A stretch of DNA of 64,000 nucleotides from Larix kaempferi (taxonomy: Eukaryota > Streptophyta > Pinopsida > Pinales > Pinaceae): assembly GCA_027924585.1 (NCBI GenBank), contig BSBM01000261.1:1287501-1351500 (forward strand), given 5' to 3'. Shown in pieces: positions 11,006 to 23,122 of this stretch (positions are counted from its first letter, which is position 1; each line of letters opens with the position of its first letter). The position numbers were made by a program, and so were the translations under genes. The notes beneath the pieces are model-generated. The model saw nothing but the letters and a program-made list of their open reading frames with translations, did not search any database and was not told the origin of the DNA.

Positions 11006-12208
11006 GTGGAACCCATCATCGCTGAGGACGTTCCATCCCCAGTGACTAAAACTGAAGTGAATCATCACTATGAGAATATGGTGAATTCAACAATCCCCAT
11101 CATTGAGGATGCTGACATTCCTACTGAAACAGTAGCTGAAACTCAGGAAGTAACACACGATGAAGCACAACCTACACATTTGATGAGAGAACTACCATAT
11201 CCTGAATGATTGGCCCTGCAGAAAACAGTGGAACAACCCCGATTCAGTCTCTTAGGAGAATTGAAGAATTTGTATGTCAAAATCCCACTGTTACAAGCCC
11301 TCCATGACATTCCCATTTATGCTAAGACTGTTAGAGATTTATGTGTCAAGAAACCAAGAAGAAATCTGAGGGATCCTCCCACTTTCCATGTATTGGGAAA
11401 AATTTCTGAATTAATAATGGGGAAGAATCTTGTGGCAAAATACAATGACCCTAGAAATCCTACTGTTACAGTTCACATAGGAAACACACAAATCCCCAAT
11501 GTCTTGGTAGACTTAGGCGCGGCTATTAATTTTATGACCATAGAAATTGTGAAAAAACTAGGACTCACTAATCTTCAGCCAACCCCTACCATTTTAGAAC
11601 TCACTGACAGATCAACAATCAAGCTTGAGGGGATCCTGGATGACCTAGTAATCTCTATTGACTCGTGGGAATACCCTGTGGACTTCTTGGTGTTACAGCC
11701 GAAGCCTCAGTTGGGGGGACACCCGCTAATTCTGGGGAGACCATGGTTGGCCATAGCAGATGCCTGTATCAACTGTCAGTCAGGATCCATGACTATCTTA
11801 GACGGGATTGAGATCAAAAGCCTAACCTTATACCCTCCAGCTCGACCAAGCACAAAAGCTAAAAATCCACTATGAGTGGATTTGGAGGAGGAGGAAGGCG
11901 TTCAACCATTACTAACAATTGGGAGAGCCTTAACTTTTAAAGATGAAACAAGTGACGATACCATTAATAGTTTCATCAGTGAGCCCATGTCCGTCAATAA
12001 GCATGTTTACCAGATTCTTGACAGTACATTAGATGAGAAAGAACGAGAAAATCTTACGGAAGAAACTCTAGGCAGTGATGCCAGTATAATTCCATTTCTC
12101 AAAAATTCGAAAAGTGTCCCAATAGAAATTGAGCCAGGGAAAACATTGAACATCAATCCAAACCTTGCGCCTAGTGACCTGGAACAACTAATCACTTTGC
12201 TGAAATAG
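11006..12208 (+). pseudogene. Aspartic protease region of the Athila-like polyprotein
   Basis: Retropepsin domain that would cleave the Gag-Pol polyprotein. The catalytic Asp lies at 11510-11512 in VLVDLGAAINFMT, the plant Athila variant (D-L-G-A) of the usual D-T/S-G motif. The flap and C-terminal parts follow, including LILGRPWLAIADA. The segment before it is acidic linker. TGA codons at 11207 and 11873 and a TAG at 12206 interrupt it, all in the same frame as gag. Ordinary length and order for the family. Confidence 0.85.
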
Positions 12209-13699
12209 AATAAAGGAGCTTTCGCTTGGGAGTACACAGACATGAAGGGTATTCCTTCTAATCTGTGTACCCATCACATTTATATAAAGAGCGACTCCAG
12301 GCCAGTTTTCCAACCACAACGAAGGATGAACCCAAACCTAAGGGATGTAGTGAAGGAGGAGATCCAAAAACTGCTTGAAGCAGGATTTATACACCCAATT
12401 TCAGACAGTGAGTGGGTTTCTCCACTCGTGATTGTGCCAAAGAAGAATGGGAAATGGAGGGTCTGCGTGGATTACAGAGAATTGAACAAAGCAACGCAGA
12501 AGGACCACTTTCCCTTACCTTTTATCAATCAGGTCCTTGATACCTTGTCTAGGAAGAAGTATTTTTCCTTTCTGGATGGCTTTAGTGGCTATAACCAAAT
12601 CTAGATTGCTCCAGAAGACCAAGACAAAACCACTTTCACCTGTCACTAGGGCACTTTTGCATACAGGGTACTTCCTTTTGGGTTGTGCAACACACCAGCC
12701 ACATTTCAAAGAGCAGTGATTGGAATCTTTTCAGAGATGGTAAATGACTGCATGGAAATTTTTATGGATGACTTCACTCCATACGGTAGTAGTTATGAAG
12801 AAGCATTGAAAATTTTAGAAAAGGTCTTGAAACGCTGTGAACAAAGCCAACTCTCTTTAAGCACTGAAAAGTTCCATATGATGATGAGTGAGGGCATAGT
12901 TCTGGGGCACTTCATCTCTTCTGATGGTATCCAGGTAGACCCATCCAAAATTAAGGTAATTGAAAATATACCAACTCCTAGAACACAAAAAGATGTACGT
13001 AGCTTCTTAGGGCATGTTAGCTATTATAGAAGATTCATAGAATTTTTTTCCAAACTAGTTTCTCCTTTGTTCACCTTGTTGATGAAGGATGCACAGTTTG
13101 TTTGGAATGATGCATGCCAAACAATGTTTACTGAACTTAAGAAAAGGCTGTCTACAGCACCCATCTTACGAGGGCCCAATTGGGCTCTGCCTTTTCATAT
13201 CTCTTCAAATGCTTCAGACACTGCCATTGGAGCGGTTTTAGGATAGCATGAAGGTAATGCCCCATATGCAATTTATTACATTAGTAAGACCCTATCTCCT
13301 GTTGAACTAAACTATACTGTCACAGAGAAATAATTCCTTTCCATAGTTTATGCCATCAATAAATTTAGACACTACATTACTGGATACTCCACTTTTGTGC
13401 ACACTGATCATTTTTCCATCAAATATTTAATGAATAAACCAATTACGAATTCTAGAGTTACTAGATGGTTATTACTGTTACAGGAATTTGACATCACAAC
13501 TATTAATGGACCAGGGAAGGAAAAATTTGTTGCGGACTTTTTATATCGACTTACTAACGGTGATGACAATTTACCAGTCGAAGATTCCTTCCCTGATGAG
13601 CATTTGTTTGCAATATCAGCTCATTCCCCATGGTATGCAGATATTTCTAACTTTTTGGCTGTAGGTAAGGTCCCAGCACATCTGTTGAAGAGAGAATAA
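12209..13699 (+). pseudogene. pol: Reverse transcriptase and RNase H of the Athila-like element
   Basis: The RT starts in the usual FAWEYTDMKGI context and contains WRVCVDYRELNKATQKDHFP, the motif-A Asp in FLDGFSGYNQI, and the catalytic FMDDF (MDD at 12764-12772). The thumb follows (SFLGHVSYYRRFIEFFSKL). RNase H follows with ISSNASDTAIGAVLG, where the usual first Asp (TDAS) appears as Asn (SSNAS), so RNase H is probably dead. Stops at 12602, 12647, 13244, 13331 and 13697 break the frame without shifting it. At 12602 and 13244 family conservation predicts Gln, which fits CAG to TAG change. Confidence 0.88.
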
Positions 13700-14929
13700 A
13701 GAAAGATCATACAACAGAGTGCTAGGTATTGTTGGATTGATGGACATCTTTTCTACACAGGGATTGATTTAGAAATCAGAAGATGTGTCAGAGAAGATGA
13801 AATTTTCAGAATCCTTAAAGCTTGCCATGATGAGCCCTATGGGGGACACTTTGCTGACAAAAGGACATGTCATAAGGTTTTGAGAATGGGTTATTTTTGG
13901 CCCACATTGTTCAAGGACGCAAAGAAGTATGTTCAGGCATGTGATAGCTGCTAAAGGATGGGCCAGCCCAACATATTGGATGAAATGCCTCTTCAGCCAC
14001 AGCTCGTGGTTGAACCATTTGACAGATGGGATCTAGATTTCGTAGGGCCTATCAACCCTCCCTCAAAACAGAAATTTCACATATTGGTTTGCACAGATTA
14101 CATGACCAAATGGGTGGAAGTTGTATCCTTGGTCAAATCTAATGATCAGGCTGTAATTGATTTCCTGTATGAAGATATTTTTACTCGATTTGGAGTACCT
14201 AAGGAAATCGTTACATATGGTGGACCACAGTTCGTGTCTCACAAATTGGAAGCCCTGTTACAAAAGTTTCACAGTCAGCACAAAATAACCTCTCCATATC
14301 ATCCACAGGCCAATGGCCAAGTGGAAAGTTCAAACAAGGTCATCGAGGCTATTTTGACAAAGACATTGAAAAGCCATCGTAAAGATTGGGCTGAGAGACT
14401 TCCAGAGGCATTGTGGGCCTATCGCACTACATGGCGTAACACCACTGGTTTTTCCCCATATGAATTGGTGTATGGTAAGAATGTTGTTTTCCCAATTGTA
14501 TTTGAAATCGGAACTTTGAAAAAAGTTGTAGAAGCAAATCTTGATTTATCAGAAGCACAGAGGAACCAACTGAATCAACTCAATGAATTGGATGAGAAGC
14601 GCACAGCTGCAGTGCATCAAACAACTTTGATCCAACAACAGCGCTCGAAATGGCATGATGGATTTATAAAGAAGAAAATCTTCCGAGAAGGAGACTGGGC
14701 TCTATTATATGATTCATGGTTCAAGAGGGATTTCAAAGGCAAACTACGCACTCGTTGGTTGGGACCTTATCAGATAGATCGAGTATTTGACAATGGAACA
14801 GTCCGGTTGATCACCATTGATGAAAACAAGACACCATTATTTGCAAATGGTCATCGGCTACGACTGTATCACAAACCGATCTCAAAGGATGCTTTCGTTT
14901 CACATGTTGCAGCTGATCCAGAATATTAG
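13700..14929 (+). pseudogene. pol: Integrase of the Athila-like element
   Basis: Integrase would insert the cDNA in the nucleus. The N-terminal HHCC zinc domain is intact (13800-13955: H-x-E-P-Y-G-G-H, then C-D-S-C), followed by a TAA where the family has Gln (CQRMG). The core has the first Asp (CTDYMTKW) and the Glu (QANGQVESSNK), but the second catalytic Asp is changed to Tyr (VTYGGPQF, codon 14216-14218), a G-to-T change that would kill strand transfer. A 323-codon frame remains open to 14929, including the C-terminal GKLRTRWLGPYQIDRVF domain. No chromodomain is seen, as expected for Athila. Confidence 0.88.
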
Positions 14930-15168
14930 TTAACGCTAGGGCAAGGATTTTTCTCAACCCCTGTGAATTTTTAAGAACTGCAATGTCCACATATAATTTG
15001 TACATAAATATTTTATTTTTCATTCTGTATTTTATCTATTTTTCCCTTTGGGTTTGTTTTGAAGAATTGTGTGCAGGAATTAATTTGAGGAACAATAGTC
15101 ATGACTGGGCCAGACGATTCCAGATACCTTACATTGTTTTCCTGATCTAATAAAGCTCTTTGAAGAAG

Positions 15169-17842
15169 ATGGATGATTCGTCATCTTTCAGCAGCCAAAT
15201 GAAAGCAACTGCAGAAGGGGCAATGCAAGAAGGAGAGCACCAGGTAGAGGTAGCAGAGGAAGGAAATATGGAGGTGTTGGATATTGCATCCTCCCCGAAA
15301 ATCAAGGGAACTATTGTTGAAGAGGAGGAATTCGTTGTTCTCTCGAGGAATTTGGAAACCCCTGTGTCACAAAAGAAAAGAAAAAGATCAAAGAATAAGG
15401 GTCAGACAGCTATGCCAGCAAAGAAGAGAAGAACTAGAGCTGCCACAGTAGCAACAACAGGCAATGAAGACCATCCATTGGAAGTTGTGAAGAAAAGAAG
15501 GACTTGATAAATGGTAGTAGTAGAGACAGCATGTGTAATTGGGGCAAGTATTGAATTACCCTTAGCAGAGACAGCAGGGGCAATTGGGGAAAATATTAAA
15601 GTATCCTCAGCAGAAGCAGCATGTGTAGTTGGGACAAGCATAGAAATCCCTATTTTAAATCCTAAAACACCTGCTGTCACACAAGAACCTGCTGTGGACA
15701 AACCCCAAGTTGAAAACCTCCTTTATGAAAATGAACTGTTAAAAGAGGAAGTGCAAATGCTCTGAGATGAGTTGGAGAAATGGAAGTAAGTGACTGGGAA
15801 GCAGGAAGAAAAGAATTTGAATATGCTAATAGAAGCTGCAAATTTGCTAGAAAATTCATCTCTTGCTTTGTCAAACGAGGAACAAGGAGAAATGGTTTGC
15901 CTAGAATGTGGGGACATATTCTTTTTAGCAGGAGATAGAGTCATAGTGTTGGGTGTGGGAGCACAAGAGTCTGTACAAGCAAAGCAAGAAAGGGAAAGTA
16001 TACATGCAGTAGAGATGATGGAGGAAAATGAGGAAGGAGCTGACCTAATCCCTAATTTGGATTTAGGAGAAGATGAAGCAATGCAGTCCCAACCATCGGG
16101 AAATACTAAGCCACTCCAGGACCAATCTCATCTTGCAGAAGATATCGAGGTAGTTCAAGAACAACCTCAGCAATTCGAAGAAATAAGTGAACAGGGTGTT
16201 GCTACACAAGAACCAGTACCCCTGAAATTGTTTTATGAAGTTGCAACTCAGACAACAATTACTGATGTTGAGGAACAAGGGGAGGACGTTGTTACACACG
16301 AACCAGTGTCCTTAAAAATATTTGTTGAGACTGCAACTCAAACTGATGTTGCTGAGGTAGAATTGAAAGGATAGAATGCTGCTACACAAGAACCAACATC
16401 CCCAAAAGTAGCTGCTGAGATTGCAACACAAGCAGAGGTCACTACAACACCAATGGAAGATGAGGCTGCTACACTATCAATCCAAAATAGGGAAGCTGGG
16501 ACATCTAGTGATGAGGTAAGAATGCTACCCTCTCAAGGCACAATTAATTTGGATTCTGATGATGAAAACGATGTGGAGGATAGAAGGATTCAGAGACTGG
16601 AGAAAAAGCTTCTCTCACTAAATCTTGAGCTAGATAAATGGAAGAAATATATTTCCCAATGTATGGAAGGGATGGTCCCCCTCCACGAATATAGAAATAC
16701 TGTCAGGGAATTGAGAGGGAAATGGGCTGAGGAATTGTTCTTCCGGAAAGTCCAGTGGGAAAAAGTTCAAAAGGAATTGGCAAAGTTGAGGAAATTCAAG
16801 TCCATACAACAAGAGAAGGATCAATTGTATACTCTTTCCCAAGGAATTACTAAGTTGCAGGGCTCCATCCCCTTCTTACCTTGTCTTTCTTTACAAGCAG
16901 ACAATTTTATTCAAGATGAGGGCATTAAAAGAGGGAAGGCCATTCGAACTAATAACAACCTCCCAGTTTTCAGAAACTTTCCTGGCAAGCAATGATTAGG
17001 AGCAAAATCTGTTATGTGAATTATATTTACATGATAAAGCCTGCTATACCGACTCTCGTGCTAATCTTGTTCCCCATTTGGGGGATTTTCAGCTGAGAGC
17101 ATTTGCTTCTTTTGTCATCAATCATGTAAAATGGAGAGATGCCTTCCAAACCATCACAAAGAATGAGGACAATGCCACTCTTTGGATTAGAAATGAACCT
17201 CGGCTCCCAATAGGACTCAAAGCCAGGTATGCAAAGGCTCTCGAGTTTCTTGAGATTGTTCACCACTTGGAAAATATGCAAGATAGAATCATCAGTACCT
17301 GTGTTGGGATAATTTTCAGTAATCAGCAGAATGCCCTGGAAGGTAGTGAGTATAGATGGTTATATTCTTCTCTAGCTTTGAAATAAGGGGACCCATTTTG
17401 CTTTGAGAATTTTAAGCAAGTTTTAACAAGGGTACCTCGGTATGTGCAGTGCATGAAAAAATGTGGAGCTGGGTGGCTTGGGTTAAGATTCAGGTTTCCC
17501 CTCATATGGCTGCCTGTGAGACCTTATAGAAACAGTTATGTTTTGACTAAAGAGGAGGAGAAGCATTGTTGGGAGAAGTCGGTTTCCTTTCAGGGATTTG
17601 TGCATCATGGGGAACCAATGTAACTTGCCTACAATCTTACCAATCTTCACAGGTTCAATATGGATTCAGATTCAGACTAGTGGAAGTTGTTGCATGAGGA
17701 CATGCAAATGGATAGTTGGGGGGAGATGTTGGGCCCTGGAAATGCCCATTTTTTACCACACCTATTTCATCATTTTTCCCTATTACATCCTACTTTAATA
17801 AACCATATACATGCTTTTTCCCAGATCAATCAACAGTCTTGA
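15169..17842 (+). pseudogene. ORF3 after pol: unidentified acidic coiled-coil protein
   Basis: A long reading frame lies between integrase and the 3' LTR, where Athila elements carry an env-like ORF. ATG 15169 starts an N-terminal part with a basic cluster (KKRKRSKN, a likely nuclear signal). A repetitive Glu/Gln/Thr-rich region follows, with repeated VATQEPV-type units (about 16195-16450). Then comes a charged predicted coiled coil (16565-16830: RIQRLEKKLLSLNLELDKWK). After a frame change near 16995 there is a globular part with WLYSSLALK, FENFKQVLTRVPRY and FPLIWLPVRPYRN. Stops at 15505, 15508, 15763, 15787, 16372, 17384 and two later positions break it. The frame ends inside the 3' LTR at 17842. 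No transmembrane segment or signal peptide is evident, so env-like function is not supported. Not recognised. Confidence 0.6.
17716..17726 (+). other. Polypurine tract of the Athila-like element
   Basis: TTGGGGGGAGA directly abuts the 3' LTR start at 17727. It is the expected plus-strand DNA primer. Confidence 0.85.
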
Positions 17843-19216
17843 CAAGACATAACTCATTATTGTTTCATTTAATTAATGCCTAAGATTGTTATGATTATGA
17901 ATTCTAGCCTTCGATTTATGCTAACTTGTGTTGATTTCATTAAGTTAAGATCAAAGCACAGGTGTATCAGTCGCAATGCCTTGGGAAAGAATCATACGTG
18001 GTGCCAGTTGTTACTCTTCCGATTTGATTCCTCATATTCCAAGGGACGATGCATCTTTCCACGTGAAGCTGTTATAGGTCTTTGCTAAAATAGAGCATTG
18101 CTGCAACAAACAAGACGCCTCCAAATTGGTTAAACCGTTGATCCATTGACTACCAGAGTAACAACATCCTTCATGTTTAACGACCTCATTCATTACGGCT
18201 GTAACATTTTAGCTATAACTCTGTAGCATGAAGATCATAGATCTTCATTGCTGCACGAAATTAGTGGATCATGAACTGTATTTTGCATGTATAAATATGG
18301 GAAGGCTTTTAGAGTCTAAGGTTGGTTAATTATCATTTTTGTACGGGCTGTAAAAGAGAACTGAGACTGTGGATTACCATCTTTAATAAAGAGCAGAGTT
18401 ATTCATATTTCTGTGTCTTAATTTGTGGTAGTTCACGGCATCTTTGTTAGAAGGCCAAGGCCTTCCTTCTCACAGATATTGCTGAGTTAAGTAGGTAGTT
18501 AAATTTATTTATTTCCTGTTGTGTGTTGTGGAATCGCATTAGGCGTATTACTAATAGTTGCAACGAAAAAATTTCTAATTACATTCTTTATTGGTAGTTT
18601 ATTATTTGCATCCTGAATAGCTGCAACTATGTGGTGTGATAGTCGACTGTGTAGGTTAGTTTGATTAATGCATGTGTGTTAGAATTAACTATTACAACCA
18701 AGCTCAGCTCCAATTCCTTTTAGTCATTTATGCTTTCTAGGATTTCCAATATTTATCAATTTAGAGTTCAAGCTTATTTTCTAATTCTAGTTGTTGTTGT
18801 ATCTTCATTGAATCCATTAGATTAGGCAGATTGTGCTTGAGTTATAGTAGTTGCTGGATGAATCATTTTGGTAAATATTGAATGCTGTAGTTTGATAATT
18901 ATAGGATTTAAATTCTTGCAAAAGTAATCTAGTTCATTTCTATTCTTAGATCAGTAACTGCTAGGTTGATTTCTGTAGGAAGGTAGTTGTACTTTGAATT
19001 CCTAGATGTATGAGTTAGATTCGTTTTCTTTATGAAATGAGTTTGGCTGAGCAGACAGGTAGGATTATTATCTCCATTTAGTTAATCAACTACTTGAGAT
19101 GTTTATGCATAGATTGTGCTTATTGCCATTGAAATAAAAGACTTCCCTGGGTTGACAATTCATATTGAGCATCCTGTGTGTTAGTTGTAATTAATTAGCA
19201 TATAGGGTGACCAACA
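17727..19216 (+). repeat. 3' LTR of the Athila-like element (1,490 bp)
   Basis: Same termini and full-length match to 7447-8935. It contains the conserved TATA box at 18290-18297. It ends GACCAACA, followed by AAAAG, the second half of the target duplication. Confidence 0.95.
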
Positions 19217-19221
19217 AAAAG

Positions 19222-22200
19222 GACATACAAAAAAATCCCACATACAAAAGAAGAATTGTATCCAAATAAATACAAATTGCCAATTGGCAAGTATTATATG
19301 GAGCAATTCAAAAAGATTGCAGGGGTTTGATTCTATGTGATATGCTTTATGATGGAGATATTCATAATTCAACCCATTACCATTAGTGACTATGTATAAA
19401 AGACGACAATTTATTAGAGTTGATGCAATTACAAGTTACAACAAGAAAAACAATTTCTATATGAACATTTAAAGGGCTAAATTTCAGAAGGAAAGACTAC
19501 AAAGTCTCATTTAATCAGGGGCAAGCTATGTTAACTCTGATATCCACTCTAACTAATATGCATATTTATGGCCCCCAAGAATTCTTGGGAACCAAACAAC
19601 ACTTTATGAACTCAACTATTATGATGATAGTTTTTGCATATAATTACCAGCATTCATTTGCATTGTTTGTAAAAGAAAATACATAAGTAAACGATTTCAT
19701 TATTAATTCCAATCATTGCATTATTTCTAATACAATTACAATTTTAGCAACATGCTAACTGTTGTCATTGTTTGTATCATTAAAGCCATTTGTGGAAACT
19801 TAAAAGCGATAACAAAATGGTCAAGCCCTTAGTTTGAGGCTTTAAGTAGCCAAGATGATAAATGCCAACAAATTCTTTCTACTTTAATGGCTACATCAAA
19901 GCAAACCCATTAAATCAGTATCAGTTCTATGGAGCGAACACCATTTCAAACCAAGGGAGATAAAGGGGAAATAGGCACATGTATGGAGGGTGCTTAAACA
20001 CATATCTTAGGGTGTCAAGGAGAAGATTATAGAAAGGATATAAGTGCCAATCCAGCTCACACCAATGACAATCCTTTGGCCCAACCTTTGGAACTTGACT
20101 ATTGCAGTTCAAAGCAGGGCATGGAAGGCATTAAATAGATTATTTTGGATAGCACAGAACACTCCTTTGACCTCTGCTTTTGTCTTTGGTTTGGAAGTAT
20201 TCTAATTCAAATTTAGAGTAGAGTTCATCCAAAAGGTTAGGTCTAGCATTCATTGATAGTTTAGCACTATGGGAAATTCTTATGAATATTAATCAACTTT
20301 TAAAGGTATGTCATGTTGTTTATCCAGTGAAATCTTGTATGAGGTTTCTTTCCACCTATAGGTGGCTCATTGTTTTTTTATAGATTTTGTAACCCTCTTT
20401 TAGTTTACTTGTTATTGTTTAATTCTAAGAGTTCAAACCATGTTGTGTTTTCTTCCCTTTAGTTGTCAACTCCAAGGCTTTGTGTTTTTCTTTCTTTCTT
20501 TCTTGAGCCTTCTTAATGCAATGGGAAAAAGAGGACAAACCTCTTTGGTACCTTATTTGGCCACTGACGAGAAAAGAAAATTGTAGGGTTAGACCCTTTC
20601 ATCTTGTAAGTCATAGCAAAGAGATTCTCATGGGCTTCATGTCCTAAGAAATGTTAAAATAATATTTAGAATAGGGGTAATGTAAGTTCCCAAATAATAT
20701 CATCGGAAAGATCTTGTTGATCTTATTGCAGGTCCAAAATAGGCACATGTTAGGAGTCATTACAAGACTGCATTGGACGTCAATTTTCATATAAAAGATG
20801 TTCTAGATGGTCAATGTTATTATTTATTTAAAATATTCACTAAGACACATCAAAACAATAGTAACTGGACCATTAAACATGCATCAAACTAGCAAAGTAA
20901 ATGTTGGAAAATGGAGCTCGAGATGAGAACTAGAAATAAGAGGTGGAATAAAAAATGAAAAACTTGAGGAATTTAATCATGCATGTATCCATGGAAGATG
21001 AGAAATATAAAGGAGCCATCCAAAAAATTATGGAAAATAGACGGGAAATAAGAATATATAAAAAGGCAAGGAAAATCAACAAAATCAAAACAAAGTAAAG
21101 GCATTGGAGATGCAAACCTAATTAAAATAGAACAATGAAGCAAAAAATCCCAAGGAAGAAGTTTTGGGAAGGTTTGCATCTATTTATGGAAGATTCTCAT
21201 GTTGTGTCATCAAATTGGTATCTCCAACTTTTTTATACATCTAGAAAAACATACAGTGATATTCCAAGACCTGAAGTTGTGTCTATTCAAAACTATGCTA
21301 CTTGTAGTATGGACTAGACAGGATTTCAATTTAAATCAAGGAAGAAGAAAGGGAAAGTTCTATACGTAAATAAATTCTGGGACAAGGAAACAACTATTAG
21401 TAAATTGACATTACACTTGCCAAACAAGAATGTTACTTGTTCATAGAATCACTTTAAACTTTCTCAACGAAAAAGGGCAATTTGGCTTGATTCCTATCAT
21501 TGCAAAAAAGTACTTGGGGAAGTAAGAATTGTATACTTGTGAGAATTGTGGGACAAGGACACAGCTATGTGGTTATCCCAGACAACTCTTAATCAGCCTC
21601 AACAACTTCAGGTGGTTGAACTACATACTTTTACTGTAATTTGCAAGATAATCCTCAATGAATAATTGTTTTGGTTAATTTTGAATGCTGAAGGCCACGA
21701 TGTTCTCTAAAAATGACTTCAAAATCTACTAACCTGGCGGGTTAAGAAGTGTCATGGTATCTAGAAGTCTCACTCTTATTTTAAGACAAGTACTTGGGAG
21801 GTTGGTCATAACTAACATCCTAGAGCTACATCACTAAGACTCTTATTTTAGCTAGATTTAAACTTTAAAGATAGATGTTGATGTAATGTGGAATTGAAAA
21901 GTTACCAAATCGTTTTGGGCTTGGGTTGTATTGTTCTTTCTATTTCAGCCGTTAAACAGAAAGAGGTTTGGGGACAAATGGATGATGTGACAGCTAGTTT
22001 CGAGAATGTGGAATGTGATCAGATTGACAACCATGTCTTTCTTTTGGAGATGATGTTGTAGAGCAACTTTTCGTAAGGAAAATACTCAGTTCAACCTGGG
22101 AATTGTTTTTACATTTAAATCAGATACAAGAAGAATAATCAAGATTTCAGATAAGACTACTATCTTTGGAAATAATATATATTATCTTCAAGTTGGAGCC

Positions 22201-22765
22201 AAAGCCAACATAAAGGGATCTGGCATGATCATTCTTTGGTTGCCCTTTTACTCCTGGATATGATGATATTAATGTCTATTTATATGTAGATTTACTATGA
22301 AATACATGATACATTGGATAAAGAACTGTGGTATCACATATAACAAATTGAATGGATCATCAAATTCCATCAGGGCCCTATTCCAAGAGATTGCTTAACA
22401 ACTTCCTCTACTTATCATCACCAGATGAAGCTTAATTTTACAATGAATAAGCACTATTGCATGTCATGGTATACAACCCAGGGCTTAACACTTCAATAGA
22501 TCAAGATATACTAGTCTTTCCCATGTGTGTGGCACTCCATTTTGTCTACTAGTTGTGAGTAAGACAAACATAATAGGACATAAATATTCCTCAACCATTT
22601 ATCTTTGGGATCACAAAAACAAATATGCAAGAAAACACCTATGTTAAACATATTTAGTATCAAGCAATTCAATTCCTAAAGAGGTCAACAGACTGTTTTT
22701 CTTTATGTCAAATATGTTATTCCATAATGTATGTGTAAAAACCAAATCAGTGAAAAAATTCTTAC
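19222..22765. other. AT-rich non-coding DNA, likely intron
   Basis: No supported coding block. A short pyrimidine (CTTT)n microsatellite lies near 20486-20504. No LTR or terminal inverted repeat recognised. Confidence 0.4.
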
Positions 22766-22833
22766 CCTTGCTTTGCTTCAATGTCTCTGTTGAAGTCAAT
22801 GTTGGGCTCACAATCCAACACTAAGGCTGGAAC
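22766..22833 (-). CDS. Exon of unidentified gene (68 nt)
   Basis: On the minus strand, acceptor CTTCAG (ends 22834) is followed by VPALVLDCEPNIDFNRDIEA, then KQ, and a strong donor GTAAGA at 22765. It begins in phase 0, matching the phase in which the exon at 22944-23122 ends, so the two join cleanly across a 110-nt intron. Product not recognised. Confidence 0.6.
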
Positions 22834-22943
22834 CTGAAGTTGACATGTTTGCATTAGAAGCAGTCAATTAGAATCATAAAGTATATAGCAGCGTTAGAAC
22901 CCAAACTAGTTATGAATATTACATAGATCAGTATGTGGCTTAC

Positions 22944-23122
22944 CTTATGAATACTGGCATGTACATGTTCTCCTTGCAAAAGAAATGTGCAGTCCCTGAT
23001 CTCAAGGTGTAGAGACCTATCAATATCAAGAGGTAATTGGCTCACAGACAACAACCCGCAATTTCCACAATGAGCAGGGAAGATCCAGTTCTCATGTTTT
23101 TCATGTAAACCTCTCATATAAT
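22944..23122 (-). CDS. Exon of unidentified gene (179 nt)
   Basis: On the minus strand an AG acceptor (CACTAG, ends 23123) precedes an open exon that includes ENWIFPAHCGNCGLLSVSQL, then PLDIDRSLHLEIRDCTFLLQ and EHVHASIHK. It closes with the consensus donor AAG/GTAAGC at 22943. The C-x2-C pair could bind metal but stands alone. It joins in phase with the exon at 22766-22833. Strong donor, clean frame and phase match argue for a real exon. I could not name the family. Confidence 0.6.

Larger units (their letters stand above)
7447..19216 (+). mobile_element. Athila-like Ty3/gypsy LTR retrotransposon, complete but decayed
   Basis: The element is 11.77 kb. Both LTRs begin TGTTGGGCCC and end GACCAACA (TGTTGG...CCAACA inverted ends). 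Flanking 5-mers are GAAAG (7442-7446) and AAAAG (19217-19221), a target duplication with one mismatch. Order: LTR, tRNA-Asp primer site, gag, protease, RT, RNase H, integrase, ORF3, polypurine tract, LTR. The RT active site in FMDDF context and the tRNA-Asp primer site place it in the Athila/Tat branch. By eye the LTRs differ at roughly 7% of sites in their first 400 bp, so the insertion is old. All coding parts have premature stops; it cannot move on its own. It lies between minus-strand host exons, possibly in an intron and antisense to the gene. Confidence 0.93.

Noticed and set aside
9026-14929. Idea that TAA and TAG are read as Gln (altered code or suppression)
   Set aside because: Host exons and the nested element use normal stops, TGA also occurs, Trp-to-TGA changes occur in the other elements, and catalytic residues are lost; decay is simpler. 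Also, any stop is by definition one C-to-T step from CAA, CAG or CGA, so only the conserved Gln sites are informative.
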